Shown: positions 49,739 through 62,306, numbered from the stretch's first letter. The stretch: 64,000 nt of DNA from Odobenus rosmarus divergens (GCF_000321225.1 NW_004450276.1:4203467-4267466); one strand, 5' to 3'. Made by a program: numbers and translations. Notes: a model not told the origin generated them from the letters alone.

Positions 49739-52700
49739 ATTTTGAGGCCCTCCATACCATTGCTGTTAGTTCTTTCCAGCTGATTTAAAAAAAAATACAC
49801 CATACCAAGAATTACAGAGTATTCAGTAACACTGTAAAATGATTACACATTTTGCCCATCACAATTATATTGGTCATTTGAGAAATAGTAGTGTGTATGT
49901 ATGCAAGACCTGTGATTTACTCAGTTTGCACGAATGATATACACAGTGTCCTCAGGGATTTCTACACCTCCTGCGACATGTCTGTGAATTTGCCTTCAAT
50001 CTGAGAGCCAGTTAGAATGCATCAACAAGGATGTTAAGTACCTTTCGAAATGGTACCGGTACTAACTAGAACTAGCTACCTATACGGGCTCTTCAAACTG
50101 CACACTTGTTCTTAACGAATGTCAAATAAGGCAAAGAGTCTTCTGACCCACACCTAGCAGTTGCTTCCTATTTGCCTTGTGGCTGTAAGATCTTAGAAAC
50201 TTAGTCAAAAGGCACTTTTAGAGACACCTAGCGCAACTCTTTGATATACAGAGTAAAGTCCAGAACTTACAGTGGTTATTTAGAGGCAGAAACTATACTT
50301 CAGCCATCAAATCTCCTTTGGGCTACATTATTTTAATGCTAATTTTGTGCATTTAAATAGAAGTCTCATGCACATTTTAAATATTTTTTTCAATCACACA
50401 TTTTTTTGCTGGATATTTGGAGCCCTTGATGATTCCTTGTAAATTGGTGATTCACCTCTTCAGTGGCCACTGTTGGACTGGGGATGACTTGCTTGTATTT
50501 ATAAAAGATGTGAATAACTCACTCAAAACTGCTCCAGACAGCCTCTCTAGCCTCTTCTTCCTGACCTCTCTAAGCCTGGAATAGTGTCGCAGGCTCGTTC
50601 TGCAAAGGTTTAAAGGTTTCTATCGGAAGGAGATAAAAGTATATGATATGCAGGAGGAAAATATGCTCTGCTTCATTTAATAAATCAATCAACACAAACA
50701 CATGCCACCACATCTCAAAACTGGAGATCTAGGTAATCACAATCAAATTGTAGACTCCTGATGTTGCTATTATTTTGAAAGATCACAAATAAGTGTGTTG
50801 TGCATCCTTGGCCATACAGTTTACCTCTCTCTACGTAACACGAGAAATTATCTCCTGTACCTGAGAGATTGTTACTGGGAAAATGGAAACTGTTTTATAT
50901 TGGAAATATTGCCAAAATTTCATATTTTATATCTTGCACAATTATCTGACCTCACAATATATTCTCTCTCTCAGTCTCTCTCTCCCTCTCTGTCTCTCAA
51001 CTAATCTTACGGTTTGGGGAGTCATTTAACAAAACTCTTGTGAAGAATTGGTAAAATAATCATGCCTATAAAGAGTCATAGACAAGAGATTGCTAGGGGG
51101 CTAGACCATGCTGCAAAGAGACCAAGTAGATAAAAATCCATACAGAAATGGTGAAGGTATGTGCAAAGGATGGGCATCATGAGAATTAGGGAAATAATCT
51201 GATATAATCAACAGGAGATATAGGAATTGGTTTTCGTTCTTCTGACACTGTAACAGTAAATTGAATTATATTCCATGTAATTGTTCTTAGTATCTGAAGA
51301 AGGTATTGCTATAGTACTGACTGATGTATATTGAAGGCTACTTGAAGGTAATATGTAATTGTTCCTATCATGCTGCAATTATGTGGGGCTAATTTAATAC
51401 TCCTTTGTAAACTCTGTTCATAGCCTTTTCAATTGTGTTTAAATACATTGCTCTAATTTGATTCTTTGGGAACCCAGTAAAAGAAAGTGAAATGCTATCA
51501 TTTGCTTTTTGTTAAGAGATACTCATATAGCTTAAGTATCTGCCCACACCACATACCCTGTAGATCACCTTCTTATTAATATAATTGGGAAAGGTGGGGG
51601 TTCAGGTGGGATTTTTATCTCACGTCTCTTTCCATGAAGTCTGTTCCATGTCTCATGATGTCCTCAATGTTCCCAGACCAACTGGTAACCACCCGTCATT
51701 CCGCTGGGCTGCTCCTGCAAGGCCAGGATGCTCACCTTATTCTATAATTTTACCTCTGGCAAAAGAGGAACTATGTGCGCAGAGAAGTTCACAGCTTCAA
51801 TCCACTGTAATGAACTGAACACATAATAGCCTTCACTAAAGTGACAGAACTCACTAGCAACTGAGCGGGTGAGAACCAGAGATCAGATCACCTGCCTGCA
51901 AGTTTAATGTCTTAAACTGTACCACCTTTCCCTTTCCCCCAACCCTTCCCCACCTTCCTTCCTGTACCCAGGACTTTGTCAGAATGTAGCTATGTCTCCA
52001 GCCTACTGCTCCTTTCTGAGATCTTTGAAAACAGGTCCTAGAAATAAGCCCACAGATTACAGTAGGATATAGCTAAAAGGAAAACATGAGCGACTCCTTA
52101 AATGTTTCTCATAGAATTATAGACATTGCCAAGATCTAGCGGTGCTATTGAATAATTCTTCAGCATTATCTCCCATACATTCTATCACAATGTTTCCCTC
52201 TAAGAATATGTTGTACTTTATACACATGAAACAAATTATTTCTGCATAAATGAATGAATAAAGAAGAGAAGATTTAGCCATGCTTCTATAAAATGCTTAC
52301 AACATAAAATCATTTTATAAAGATTCAAACTCTAAGTATTTCTCGCTCAAAATTTAGTAGACATGAATATTTTTGTTTCTGTTAGTGCTATTTCATTTAC
52401 AATAAGTAGAGAAAAAGATTGCACTCTACCTCAATTAGGTTATTGAGCTAGTATTTTGAAGAAAAGGTTTAATGGAAATTTATCTATCAGCTATTTCACA
52501 AAGACTTTTTAAGTTATTGACCTTGAAGCTCTACACTGAGCGTGAATGTCTGATTTATAGTATGTTAAAGGAGTCTTCCTTAAGCACTTTTCAAAGCACC
52601 TATCATACTAATTCTGTATTAACTGTATATAACATCGTGGCCTTGTGTCTCTTGATATACGTCGGTGGTTTAATTCCAGGAATCAACAATTGATACTTTT

Positions 52701-52740
52701 AAGCATCTTCACATTTTTTAATGCTTTATGTGAAGAAAAA
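49739..52740. other. Repeat-poor 3-kb block of intron 2
   Basis: No recognised transposon. A CT-rich run lies at 50962-50999. No exon or RNA gene is supported. Confidence 0.45.
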
Positions 52741-52869
52741 AGAAAAGAAAGTGGCTATATGTAATGTTTATTATAAAAATTTCAAACAATACAGTTAAGG
52801 AAAAAGAAACTCCCCCAAGTCCCATCACCTAGGAATAACCAATCAGTGTATGGTAAGTATCTTTTATAC

Positions 52870-52870
<1 letters not shown>

Positions 52871-52901
<31 letters not shown>
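52871..52901. repeat. (TG)n microsatellite
   Basis: About fifteen TG units with one GC interruption at the start. Probably length-variable. Confidence 0.95.
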
Positions 52902-52904
<3 letters not shown>

Positions 52905-53127
52905 CAGAGAGGATAGAGAGGTAGGAGAGTAGAGATATACATTTATATTTAGATGGATGTAATTTTGTAAAATTGAGATTGCACTGTATTATATTTCAGG
53001 AAAAAAACTAATTTAACTCTGTATCTGCTGTCCTTTGGCAACATAGATGCCATCTGTGGCCCACTAGTTTCAGACTTTCACATCAAAAGGTTGTCTTAAA
53101 ATTAAAAATATGGGCTTATTATTTTTT

Positions 53128-53318
53128 AAGATTTTTTTTATTTGTTTGTTTGACAGAGAGGGACACAGCAAGAGAGGGAACACAAGCAGGGGGAGTGGGA
53201 GAGGGAGAAGCAGGCTTCCTGCGGAGCAGGGAGCCCGATGTGGGGCTCGATCCCAGGACCCTGGGATCATGACCTGAGCTGAAGGCAGATGCTTAATAAC
53301 TGAGCCACCAGGCGCCCC
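53128..53318 (-). mobile_element. SINEC, full length, antisense
   Basis: Complete reversed copy. A perfect 18-bp target duplication, atgggcttattatttttt, lies at 53110-53127 and 53319-53336. Confidence 0.96.
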
Positions 53319-53336
53319 ATGGGCTTATTATTTTTT

Positions 53337-54194
53337 TAAACTATATTGCTGTATCTTAGATTTATATATCTATTATCTGGCATGGAACATGATTATTAGA
53401 CTATTTTTATAGTTTCATGGTTCATATCATCTACATTGTGACTTACAGCCATAAAAACTAAATTGTCTTATTTTTCTTAATATAATTTCCATCGAGTGAA
53501 TGCTCACCATCACAGTGTTTACTACAGCTTCTCCATCCCTATGACCATATTCGATTCACCCCTTGGTTGATTTGGTTGTATAATTCGGTATTACATTTTA
53601 AGAAGATCTCATTTATGGTATATTCTCTCAGTATTTGTATTCATTAAAAATATGCTTGTGGATATAAGGGTGACCTGGCTGTGACATCTGTCACCTCATT
53701 GATTGCCAGGGTTGATTCAGCTGATCTGACTGGCTAGGTGGGTGTGCCCTTCCTCCCTCAAAACTCCATGTGAGTCCCTCCCAAAACTGCACAGTAGGTG
53801 GAAAAAGACTACCTTCCCTGGTAGAAGAGAACCATATTTCAATCAAGGGTATACGAGTAGCTATGACACCCTGCTAGAACCTTCAGTCAATCTCTCAAGG
53901 TCCATTTGTAAGAGAACGTAGGGTAGTCAAGCTTCCAAGACTCCAGACACATCTTTAAAAAAAGAAAGGAAGAAAGAAAGAATATGTTTGTTGCCTTTAT
54001 ACTTAGAATATGGTTTTTTGGGCAAAAATTTCTTAAGTGATAACTTTCTTCTACACAATGATTATGTAGACATTGTTCCACTGGATATCATAGAGAAGTA
54101 TCAGACTATCAAAGGTTTTTTCCTCTTTTGAAGGAGGAAATCCCTTATGAATAAGTCGGTTTGTCTTTCTAGATGTCTATAAGACTTCTGCTTC
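53337..54194. other. Intronic sequence without recognised features
   Basis: Unique. A short GAAA-rich run lies at 53959-53980. Nothing supported. Confidence 0.45.
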
Positions 54195-55068
54195 ATTTTT
54201 TAATTAAGAAAAATGTATTGAGGTATAATTGACCTACAATATTATATTAATTTCAGATGTAAGACATAGTAATTCAACATCTGTGTATACGTTGTGAAAT
54301 GATCACCACAATAAGTCTAGTTACCATCTGTCACCATATAATGTTAATGCAGTATTACTGATGGGACTGTATTCCCGATGCTGAATGTTACATCTCCATG
54401 ACTTATTTACTTTATAACTAAAAGTTTATACTTGGGATCCCCTTTACCTATTTTGCAACCCCAACCCTCTGGCAACCACCAATCTGTTCCCTGTATGTGA
54501 CTCTGGGTTTTATTTGGTTTTGATTTTTAGACTTCACTTTTAAGTGAAATCACGAGGTATTTGTCTTTCTCTGCTTGACTTATTTCACTTAGCATAATGC
54601 CCTCGAGGTCCATCCATGCTGTCACAAATGGTAGGATTGCATTGTTTTTTATGGCTGAATAGTAGTACATTTTATATATGCTACATCTTCTTTATCCACC
54701 ATTCATCCAACAATGGATACTTAAGTTGTTTCCATATCTTGGCTACTATATAAATAATGCTGCAGTAAACTTAGAGGTCCACATATCTTTCAAATCACTG
54801 TTTTTGTTTTTATCGAATGGATACCCAGTGGTGGAATTGCTGTATCATTTGGTAGTTCTATTTTTAATTTTTTGAGGAAAATTTCATAGTGGCTAAACCA
54901 TCTACTATAGCTTACAAGTACTCTCTTTATTCCACATACTTGCCAACGCTTGTTATTTTTTGTCTTTTAGATAATAGTCATTAGACAGGTGTAAGGTGAT
55001 ACCTCATTGTGGTTTTGATTTACATTTCCCTGATGACTAGTGACATTGAGCATCTTTTCTTGCAAGTG
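54195..55068 (-). mobile_element. Old LINE-1 3' end (L1M-type), antisense
   Basis: Reverse L1 sequence: 'gaggtataattgacctacaa', 'gaaatgatcaccacaataag', 'cttatttcacttagcataat', 'catccatgctgtcacaaatg', 'ggctgaatagtagtacattt', ending in 'gacattgagcatctttt'. It is a mammal-wide type, older than the carnivore-specific copies. Confidence 0.88.
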
Positions 55069-55116
55069 TTATTCTGCTTGATGTTGCCCCCTAAGTCTCT
55101 TAAGCCATCGTCAAGT

Positions 55117-57492
55117 TTTTTTTGTTTTTTGGGTTTTTTTTTTTTTTTTTTTTACTTTTTACTGCTCTTGTTTTGTATTCCAGCTTGCTGATCCATTCTT
55201 CTGCCTCATTCAATCTGCTGTTGGACCACTCGAGTCCCTCTAGTGTATTCTTCAGTTCAGTGATTGTAGTCTTCGGCTCCGTGACTGCTGTTTGGTACTT
55301 CCTTATATATTCTGTATCTTTGTTGAGGTTCCCACTATGTTCATCCATTCTTCTCCTGAGTTCGCTGAGCATCTTTATGACCGTTACTTTGAATTTTTTT
55401 TCTGATAATTCTTTCTTTCATCAAGGTCTTTTTCTGAGGGTTTTGCTTTTTCTTTTATTTACAACATATTTCTCTCTTTCCTCATTTTCCTTGACTCTCT
55501 GTGTTTGTTTCTGTGTATTAGGTGAAACATCTACCTCTCTCAGTCTGAAGAAGTGGCCTTGTATATGTGATGAACCTTCTTGTTCAAACTTGTCCAAGCT
55601 CTTGGGTGTCTCTTGATTCTTTGTGATTGTCTAAACCCCCTGATTTATTCCTGGTATGTCCCTGTTTTTGAGAGTGTGCCAAGATCCATACATGTTCCAA
55701 AGGGAGGAATCTCATTGAGCCCTTAGTTTCAGGCTGGAGACAAGAAGCCAGGCCCTCCGGTAGTAGTTTTTACAGTGTGCAAATACAGTCCTGTTGGGCC
55801 ATTATCATAATCCCTGCGGCCTCCAAACCAGGAGATCTAGAGGGGTCCTCTGGGTGACAGTTGCAAAAATCAGGGCTCCACATGGGTATATAGGCTCCTT
55901 TCTGGGAGGTCTTGTCGAGCTGTCGTGAGGCCAATGGGGTGTGCAAGGATGGTGCTTACATTCTTTGGGAGCACCTCCATGACCTCCAAATGTGTGGAAA
56001 CTGGAAGCTGTTTCTCAGGCTGAAGCTGCAGATTAAGTAAATAGGCCTTCTTCACAGGAAGACTGGGTTGTGGTGGCTGGCCAGGAACTCTCTCTCTCTG
56101 ACTATTACCTTCCCCAAGGAGCCAGGCAATCAAAGCCGGGGGCAGGGGGGAGAGGTGCCTGTGTGGATTGCATGCACCCACTGGCTTCAGCTAGGCAGCT
56201 AGAGAGTGTAGGGGGTAGGGCATGCTCACTAGCTTCAGAAAGACAGCCGGGGGCGGAGGGGGGGCTGTTGCGGGGACTGTCTTGACTGCATACACCTGTG
56301 GGCTCCAGGAATGCAATGGGAGAATTCCTTGTCTGTGTGCCTGCCAGCTTTAGGCTGAAAGTGGGGGAACGCCACAACCACTCACGCTCACCAACCTGAG
56401 CCAGGGAACAGGGAGTAAAGGGTTGTAACTGCCTACTCACAGACTTTAGTTAGGGAGCTGGAGAACATTGTAACCATTTGCTGCCTCACCTGCCCCAAGC
56501 AGGGAGCAGGTGAGTACTGCAACCACCTGCACACTCCAGCTTCAGCAGGGCAGCGGGATAGTGCCATCACCACTCAGCCCCACCTGTCTTGGCAAGGTGG
56601 TAGGAGGATGCCAGGTTCAAACTCATCCACCTGTGCTCTCAGGGTAAGTGGAGAATGTAAAAATGGCCTTCGCCAGTGCCTCCATCTCCAAGGAGAGTTT
56701 CAGCTGTCCCCTACCTCTACAGCAGGTGCTTTTATTTAGATTATTTATTTATTCATTTTTGCAGCAGATGTTTTTATTTTTTTAAGATTTTATTTATTTG
56801 ACAGAGAGACAGCGAGAGAAGGAACACAAGCAGGGGGAGTGGGAGAGGGAGAAGCAGGCTCCCCACCAAGCAGGGAGCCCGATGTGGGGCTCGATCCCAG
56901 GACCCTGGGATCATGACCTGAGCCGAAGGCAGATGCTTAATGACTGAGCCACCCAGGCGCCCCTGCAGCAGATGTTTTTAGATTAGCAAATGAATTTCAC
57001 ATATAGTCCAGGTGCTTTCCAAACTGCTTCCCCCGCCCGCCGCCGGGTCAGGAGGTAAATGAGACTTTACTTGAAACTTTTAAAAGGGAGTGAATCTCAA
57101 GTTTTCCATAACACTTTGGATCCCTTGGACATCAGCACTTTTGGTTTTCCGAGCCAGGTATTTTAGGGGCTCATCTCTCTGGTGCAGATTCCAGGGGTTG
57201 AAGTGTCTGATGTGGGTCACCAGCTCCTCACTCCTCCAGGAGAATGGCCAAGCAGGTGAGACCCCCTCCCTATTTTGTGCCCCCACAGCAGTGGTGGGAT
57301 TTTGGTGAGACCATGTCTCTGCTTCTCCAACTCCTCTCAGTGTGGTCTTTTTATCCTTTGTTGTGGAGAAGCACTTCACCCAGCTTGCAGATCTTTTTCA
57401 GAGAGAAATGATCCTGATGTTGTTGTAGATCTGGTGTGTCCATGGGAGGAGGTGAGGTTAGGTTCTTCCTACACCACCATCTTGTGAAACGC
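55117..57492 (-). mobile_element. LINE-1 5'UTR plus partial ORF1, ending in poly(A), antisense
   Basis: The 5' end is at about 57492, where the plus strand reads 'accaccatcttgtgaaac', the complement of the L1 start with a YY1-type motif at 57477-57483. The GC-rich 5'UTR continues to about 55620. The start of ORF1 follows: the minus-strand frame 55372 to about 55160 has the coiled-coil heptads. There it stops in a T-rich run (55117-55160), which on the L1 strand is a poly(A). ORF2 and the 3'UTR are absent. A SINE lies at 56777-56963. Stops precede the ORF1 piece, so it is inactive. Confidence 0.82.
56777..56963 (-). mobile_element. SINEC inside the antisense L1 5'UTR
   Basis: Full-length copy with a perfect 17-bp target duplication, tgcagcagatgttttta, at 56760-56776 and 56964-56980. 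Confidence 0.96.
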
Positions 57493-57547
57493 CCTGCTGC
57501 TGCTTTTTTTTTTTTAACCTATGAGAAATGTCAACAGGAAATTTCTT

Positions 57548-57730
57548 TTTTTTTTTTTTTTTTATTTGAGAGAGAGAATGAGAGATAGAGAGCACGAGAG
57601 GGAAGAGGGTCAGAGGGAGAGGCAGGCTCCCTGCTGAGCAGGGAGCCCGATGTGGGACTCGATCCCGGGACTCCAGGATCATGACCTGAGCCGAAGGCAG
57701 TCACTTAACCAACTGAGCCACCCAGGCGCC
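57548..57730 (-). mobile_element. SINEC, full length, antisense
   Basis: Starts with a long T-run and ends 'gccacccaggcgcc'. A perfect 13-bp target duplication, caggaaatttctt, lies at 57535-57547 and 57731-57743. Confidence 0.95.
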
Positions 57731-57967
57731 CAGGAAATTTCTTAATATTCAAAATTCTATTGCAGATTTTCTTGGGGCATGGTATATAGATTCAAGTCTT
57801 TCTTTAACTCAGAAAAATTGTTCTTCTAATACATTAAAAAAACTTTTCTATGCCACTGAATATATGTATATATATCATATATAGAATCTCTTTTTTCTAT
57901 AATTTAGTCCTAACTAGTAATTTATTTTTATAAGTTACTTTTATAAATTTTTTATTTTTTATTCTGT

Positions 57968-58124
57968 TCTTTTTGGTGGGTGGAGGCAGAGGGAGAGAGA
58001 GAATCTTAAACTGACATCACAGCCACGGCAGAGCCCCACCTGGGGCTCCATCTCACAACCCCTGAGATCATGACCTGAGCCAAAATCAAGGGTGTGCCAC
58101 TTAACCAACTGAGCCACCCACACA
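57968..58124 (-). mobile_element. Old SINEC, antisense
   Basis: Diverged copy without the AT-rich tail: 'ggcagagggagagagagaat', 'ccacctggggctccatctca', 'actgagccacccacacaccc'. The words ctgttctt occur on both sides. Confidence 0.85.
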
Positions 58125-61100
58125 CCCCTGTTCTTACTGCTACTAGTGAATTCATCTCTGTAATTTTTTCCCTGAATACTACCAGCTTACTATTTTTCTT
58201 CTTTTATGATTGTATCATGTTCATTTAGTTTTTTTATCAACATTAATTTTTTTAGAACATTAGAGAACTATTTTTTAACTCTGTTTTTGAGGAACTTAAT
58301 ATATACAAGTAATACTTTAAAATATTATTTTTAAACATTTACCTTTATATGCATTATGTAGTCCTTGTGAACTCGTATATGTGAGAAGGTAATATATTTG
58401 GTATATATTAACACTTGATGAGAACCACTCAAATTATGATATCCCTTTATTCATTATGAAACTGTCTTTGTGAGATAACCAACTGATTCAATGCTAAATG
58501 CCTTTCACTAAGAACTTTGACTATGTTCTATCTATTCATATATTTCAAATGATCAGCACAGTGATGTTCATACCACCTATTCTTGTTTTAGTTTTAGTTC
58601 TCAGTGAAATAAATTTCGAGTTCAAATGCTGTTACTGCATGAGACAGTGTGAGGCATCCATAAAAATTACTCATCATAAAATCAACGTAACACCAGTGTT
58701 AGAAGACAGATTAGGAGTGGGTTAGTAATTGTATAAACTGATTGTTGCAGAATGGTTAGGTATAGTTTTGATGATTTTTTTCTCCCTGTATTTTTGGTGT
58801 ATGTCCTCTGTTTATAGTTACACATTTGCAGGCATATTTGAGAAGCATGGATTTATAGGATTTATAACTACCTACCATGCCATCTACTTTCAGTTAACCG
58901 GTGGTTTCCTAAATGAATTGGCAAGTAGGCATATCACAGTAGTGTTTCGTTTTATTTTCTATGGCGTTAGAAATAGTTTGCTTTCAAGCAGGAAAGGAAA
59001 ATCTTTGTGCCTGAAGTGGTTTTTAACAACTCTTTAAGTACCATTACTCCTATAAAGGACAAGATGTGGTTTTTTGAATAATTTAGTAGTGCTAAAATGT
59101 CACATTTTTGAGACATCTATTTTATAGCTTTCCTTGAAAAACTGAGCCAAACACCTCTCCCTGGAATTTAACAACTTGTGTCTCTAAATTCTGGGTAAAC
59201 AATAGTCTTCCTCTTTGAATAAAAGTTGCCATGACAACCTGGCAGGCTTGGGCTATAGAAGTCAAACACCAAACTCCAGTCTTCAGTTTCTCAATATTTT
59301 CAAAGTTGTGACATTATTTTGGGCAGCTCTGATTTAAGTAAAAATGAACATTGTTTTCAATTAGACATATCAGTGATTGCAATTAGACAAAAATCATGTA
59401 TATTTTTGCAACAATCCATTATTTGAGTATAATGATATTCTTTATGTTAACTTCAAGACTATCTCTTGATTAATTACAGAGACTTAGGAGTTAAGGGAAA
59501 TACCAAAGTCATTTTAGATATGTCGATTGCAACAATTATATTGAACTCTATACTGAAAGTCTGTAATTTTGAAGAGAATATTTATTTGGTATTTATATCG
59601 TAATTTGGCAGCATCATAGACTCTGTTACATAATTCACCTAAAGAGCACATCTCTGACCTCAGTGTTGCTGAACTCTTTAGAATAATACTAGCAATAGGG
59701 AGAAAAATTAAAATTTTTATTAAACTTGTTGACTATTTCTTTCACAACCCCCTTATATGCAATTCATTGAAAAATGAAATGAATCATTGTCATTTGTAAT
59801 TCAGGCTTGATGATTTCCAGCAGTTTAGATACAAGTTTCCATTCCTGCTGTGTAATTAGCTAGAATACTAGAATTGAATAGATGTTTGTTATCCAGATCT
59901 GTAAGTCTATAGAGAAGATTGCCTTACTCAATGTTGCTTAAGTTAAGTCTCTTTTGGTTGGAAGTTAGGGAAACTTGTTTGTCAGGATTCTTTTGGTGGA
60001 CAATAACTCAATTCAAGGTATGTTTTAGTAATTGAAAAAATTTAATGATTCATCTAAGTGAACAAGTCCAGGATGCACTAAATGCACTGGATGAGGGAGA
60101 TGGCCTTTTTGTTTGTTTGTTTGCAGAGATAATGACTTCGTATCTATCAGCGTTTGCTTTTATCCTCAGTTGGGGTTTCCTCGTGGTAGCAAAATGGTGG
60201 CAATAGTTCTAAGTCATACGCCTACCCAGCTCAGCAATTAGAATAAGGGAAATTATCTCCTTTTTATATAAACTTCTCCATGTCTCACTAATTGGTCTGT
60301 TTTAAATTATGTGCTTCTGATGCCCACGGGCTATTGTGGCCAGCGGAATGACAGGTGTCGAATGGCTTGTGCCCAATGTCGAAGAGGCTACCCACCTCAC
60401 AGCTTCCATGGTGAAGCCCCCAGACAGCTGGGAGGAGTTGAAAATGTGTTGGAGACACAACCAAATGCTCGTTCCCCTCCGAGAACCCAGTCAGTCAGGG
60501 CCATAATGTTCTGGAAGGGAGTGCTAGAAAACCACTAGGATATTAATATCTCTTGGGCTGCACGAAATCTTACTCATGCTTCTTTCTTTGTGTCTCCTTT
60601 TTTCTTCTTTCGCTGAAGAACTTTTTTCACTTTCATCATGGTTACACCCATACTTTGCATGGGATACCTAGAGTTTAATTAGAGATTGGAGGTTTACCTA
60701 GGACTTTTTTTTTTTTTATATCTTACTGTTAACATGGAATCACTGTTCTCAAGGTTTATATTTAGTCATACTTTTTCTTTCAGTCATGTGGCAAAATCTA
60801 TTTAGAATACTGCTTAGAAAATTCCTTTCCTTTATGTAGTCAGTTTTATATATTTCTAGCCTGATGACTTGTGAAAGGTACATGGAATTCCTGTTTTGAC
60901 TAGATTTCAAGAATAATTGTATTTTATTTAATTAGCACCTCAGGAACAAATGCATCAGATGAAATTCACCCTCCAAACCTTATTATTCAAATCATATACC
61001 CTCTATTTACTAGACATTATCCTTACATATACCTGAATGTTTTAAAATATATTTTATCTAACAGACTCCTCAAATTGATAAGCACAGTTACGTTTTACGG

Positions 61101-61819
61101 TAAAAAAAAAAAAGTAAAATTCATTGCAACCCGAGTTAGGCAAGAATCATGTGATTTTCTGGACATTTCTCAGCAATATCCCCTTTTAAAACATTTAAAT
61201 CTCTTCATTGAGTGAGAAACATGAAAATTAAAGGTTTTGTGACAGGCACTGTGGTGATAATCAATCGTGAGAATTCAAATAAAAGTAGAATTTAATAACC
61301 CAAATTATAGGGGAAAAATGTATTATTTCCATTCCTAGGATCATTAAGTGAGAGCAGGCCCTAGTTTTAAAGAAGAGAAGTTTGGATTTGTTGTCACTCA
61401 GTACTAATTATAGTTAGGTTTTCAGTAAATAGTTCCAAAAGTGACATTTTGTTTGGACGGCAATTAGATCCCTAGAATTACTGTGGTAAAAAGACTATTG
61501 TAAACAGAGTATACATTTTTCTCTTATGTTTTATTTATGTAACAATTTCCTCTAAAGAGGCTTATTTTATGTATTTTTAAATCTAATTCGCTTTCCTTAG
61601 AGGTTATTAACTCCTCTGGCTATTTTGAAGAATAGTAACATGTCTAGTTTCACAGTATCATTTTTTTGTTCGTTTTTTAAGAATTTTAGGGACACTATCT
61701 CTAGGGTGTTTTTTTTTTCTTTCCTTTTGGGGAGGACTTTTCTTTTAATAGAACTCTCTCTACAGCTCTGTCAATTATGTAAATTAGGTATATATTGACT
61801 TAAATGTTTCTTTGTTTTC
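58125..61819. other. Repeat-poor 3.7-kb block before exon 3
   Basis: No recognised transposon except short T-runs (60705-60717, 61710-61718) and an A-run (61102-61113). Open frames at 58498-59037 and 60311-60538 have no recognisable domain. The segment 60330-60530 is clearly more GC-rich than its surroundings. Confidence 0.45.
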
Positions 61820-62273
61820 CAGCCTTATTGAGGCTGGAATATGCAATTGACATAACATTGTGTAAGTTTAAAGTGTATATCCTGTTGATTTTGTACACTT
61901 ATATACTGCAAAATGATTACCACCATAGCATTAGCTAACACCTCCATCACATCTCATAATTACCATTTCTTTTTTGTAGTGAGACATTTATTCTCTTAGC
62001 TACCTTATAATTACGGTATCATTAACTGTAGTCACCATGCTTTAGATTAGATCCCCAGAAGGTATTTGTCTTATAACTGGCAATTTGTACTCTTTAGCCA
62101 ACATCTTCTCTTTTCCCCCTTTCCACAGCCGCTGGTACCACCATTCTACTCTGTTTTTCTATGAGTTCAGCTTTTTTAGATTCCACATGTAAGTGAGAAC
62201 ATACAGTATCTGTCTTTCCCTGTCTGATTTATTTCATTTAGCATAACGTCCTCAAGGCCCATCCATGCTGTCT
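61820..62273 (-). mobile_element. Old LINE-1 3' end (L1M-type), antisense, next to exon 3
   Basis: Reverse L1: 'ccagccttattgaggctgga', 'gcaaaatgattaccaccata', 'ttctatgagttcagcttttt', 'attccacatgtaagtgagaa', 'gatttatttcatttagcata', 'ggcccatccatgctgtc'. The recognisable L1 sequence ends about 33 bp before the first base of exon 3. Confidence 0.85.
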
Positions 62274-62306
62274 CTGTTCTTGATGTGCATTATTCTTTTA
62301 TTATAG
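62274..62306 (+). promoter_or_regulatory. PLXDC2: Splice acceptor of PLXDC2 exon 3
   Basis: The stretch ends 'gcattattcttttattatag': a T-rich tract and TAG. Only about 33 bp separate the L1 relic from the exon, so the branch point lies in this short remnant or inside the L1 itself. Confidence 0.88.

Noticed and set aside
55122..55616. A 164-codon open frame on the + strand, the longest in the window, rich in Phe, Leu and Ser.
   Set aside because: It starts in the T-rich run and is the complement of the L1 ORF1 and 5' region. The low-complexity hydrophobic composition comes from poly(T) and CT-rich DNA.
60311..60538. A Cys/Arg-rich 75-codon frame as a possible zinc-binding peptide or extra PLXDC2 exon.
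   Set aside because: No clear splice sites at its edges and no recognised motif; noted only as a GC-rich patch to test.
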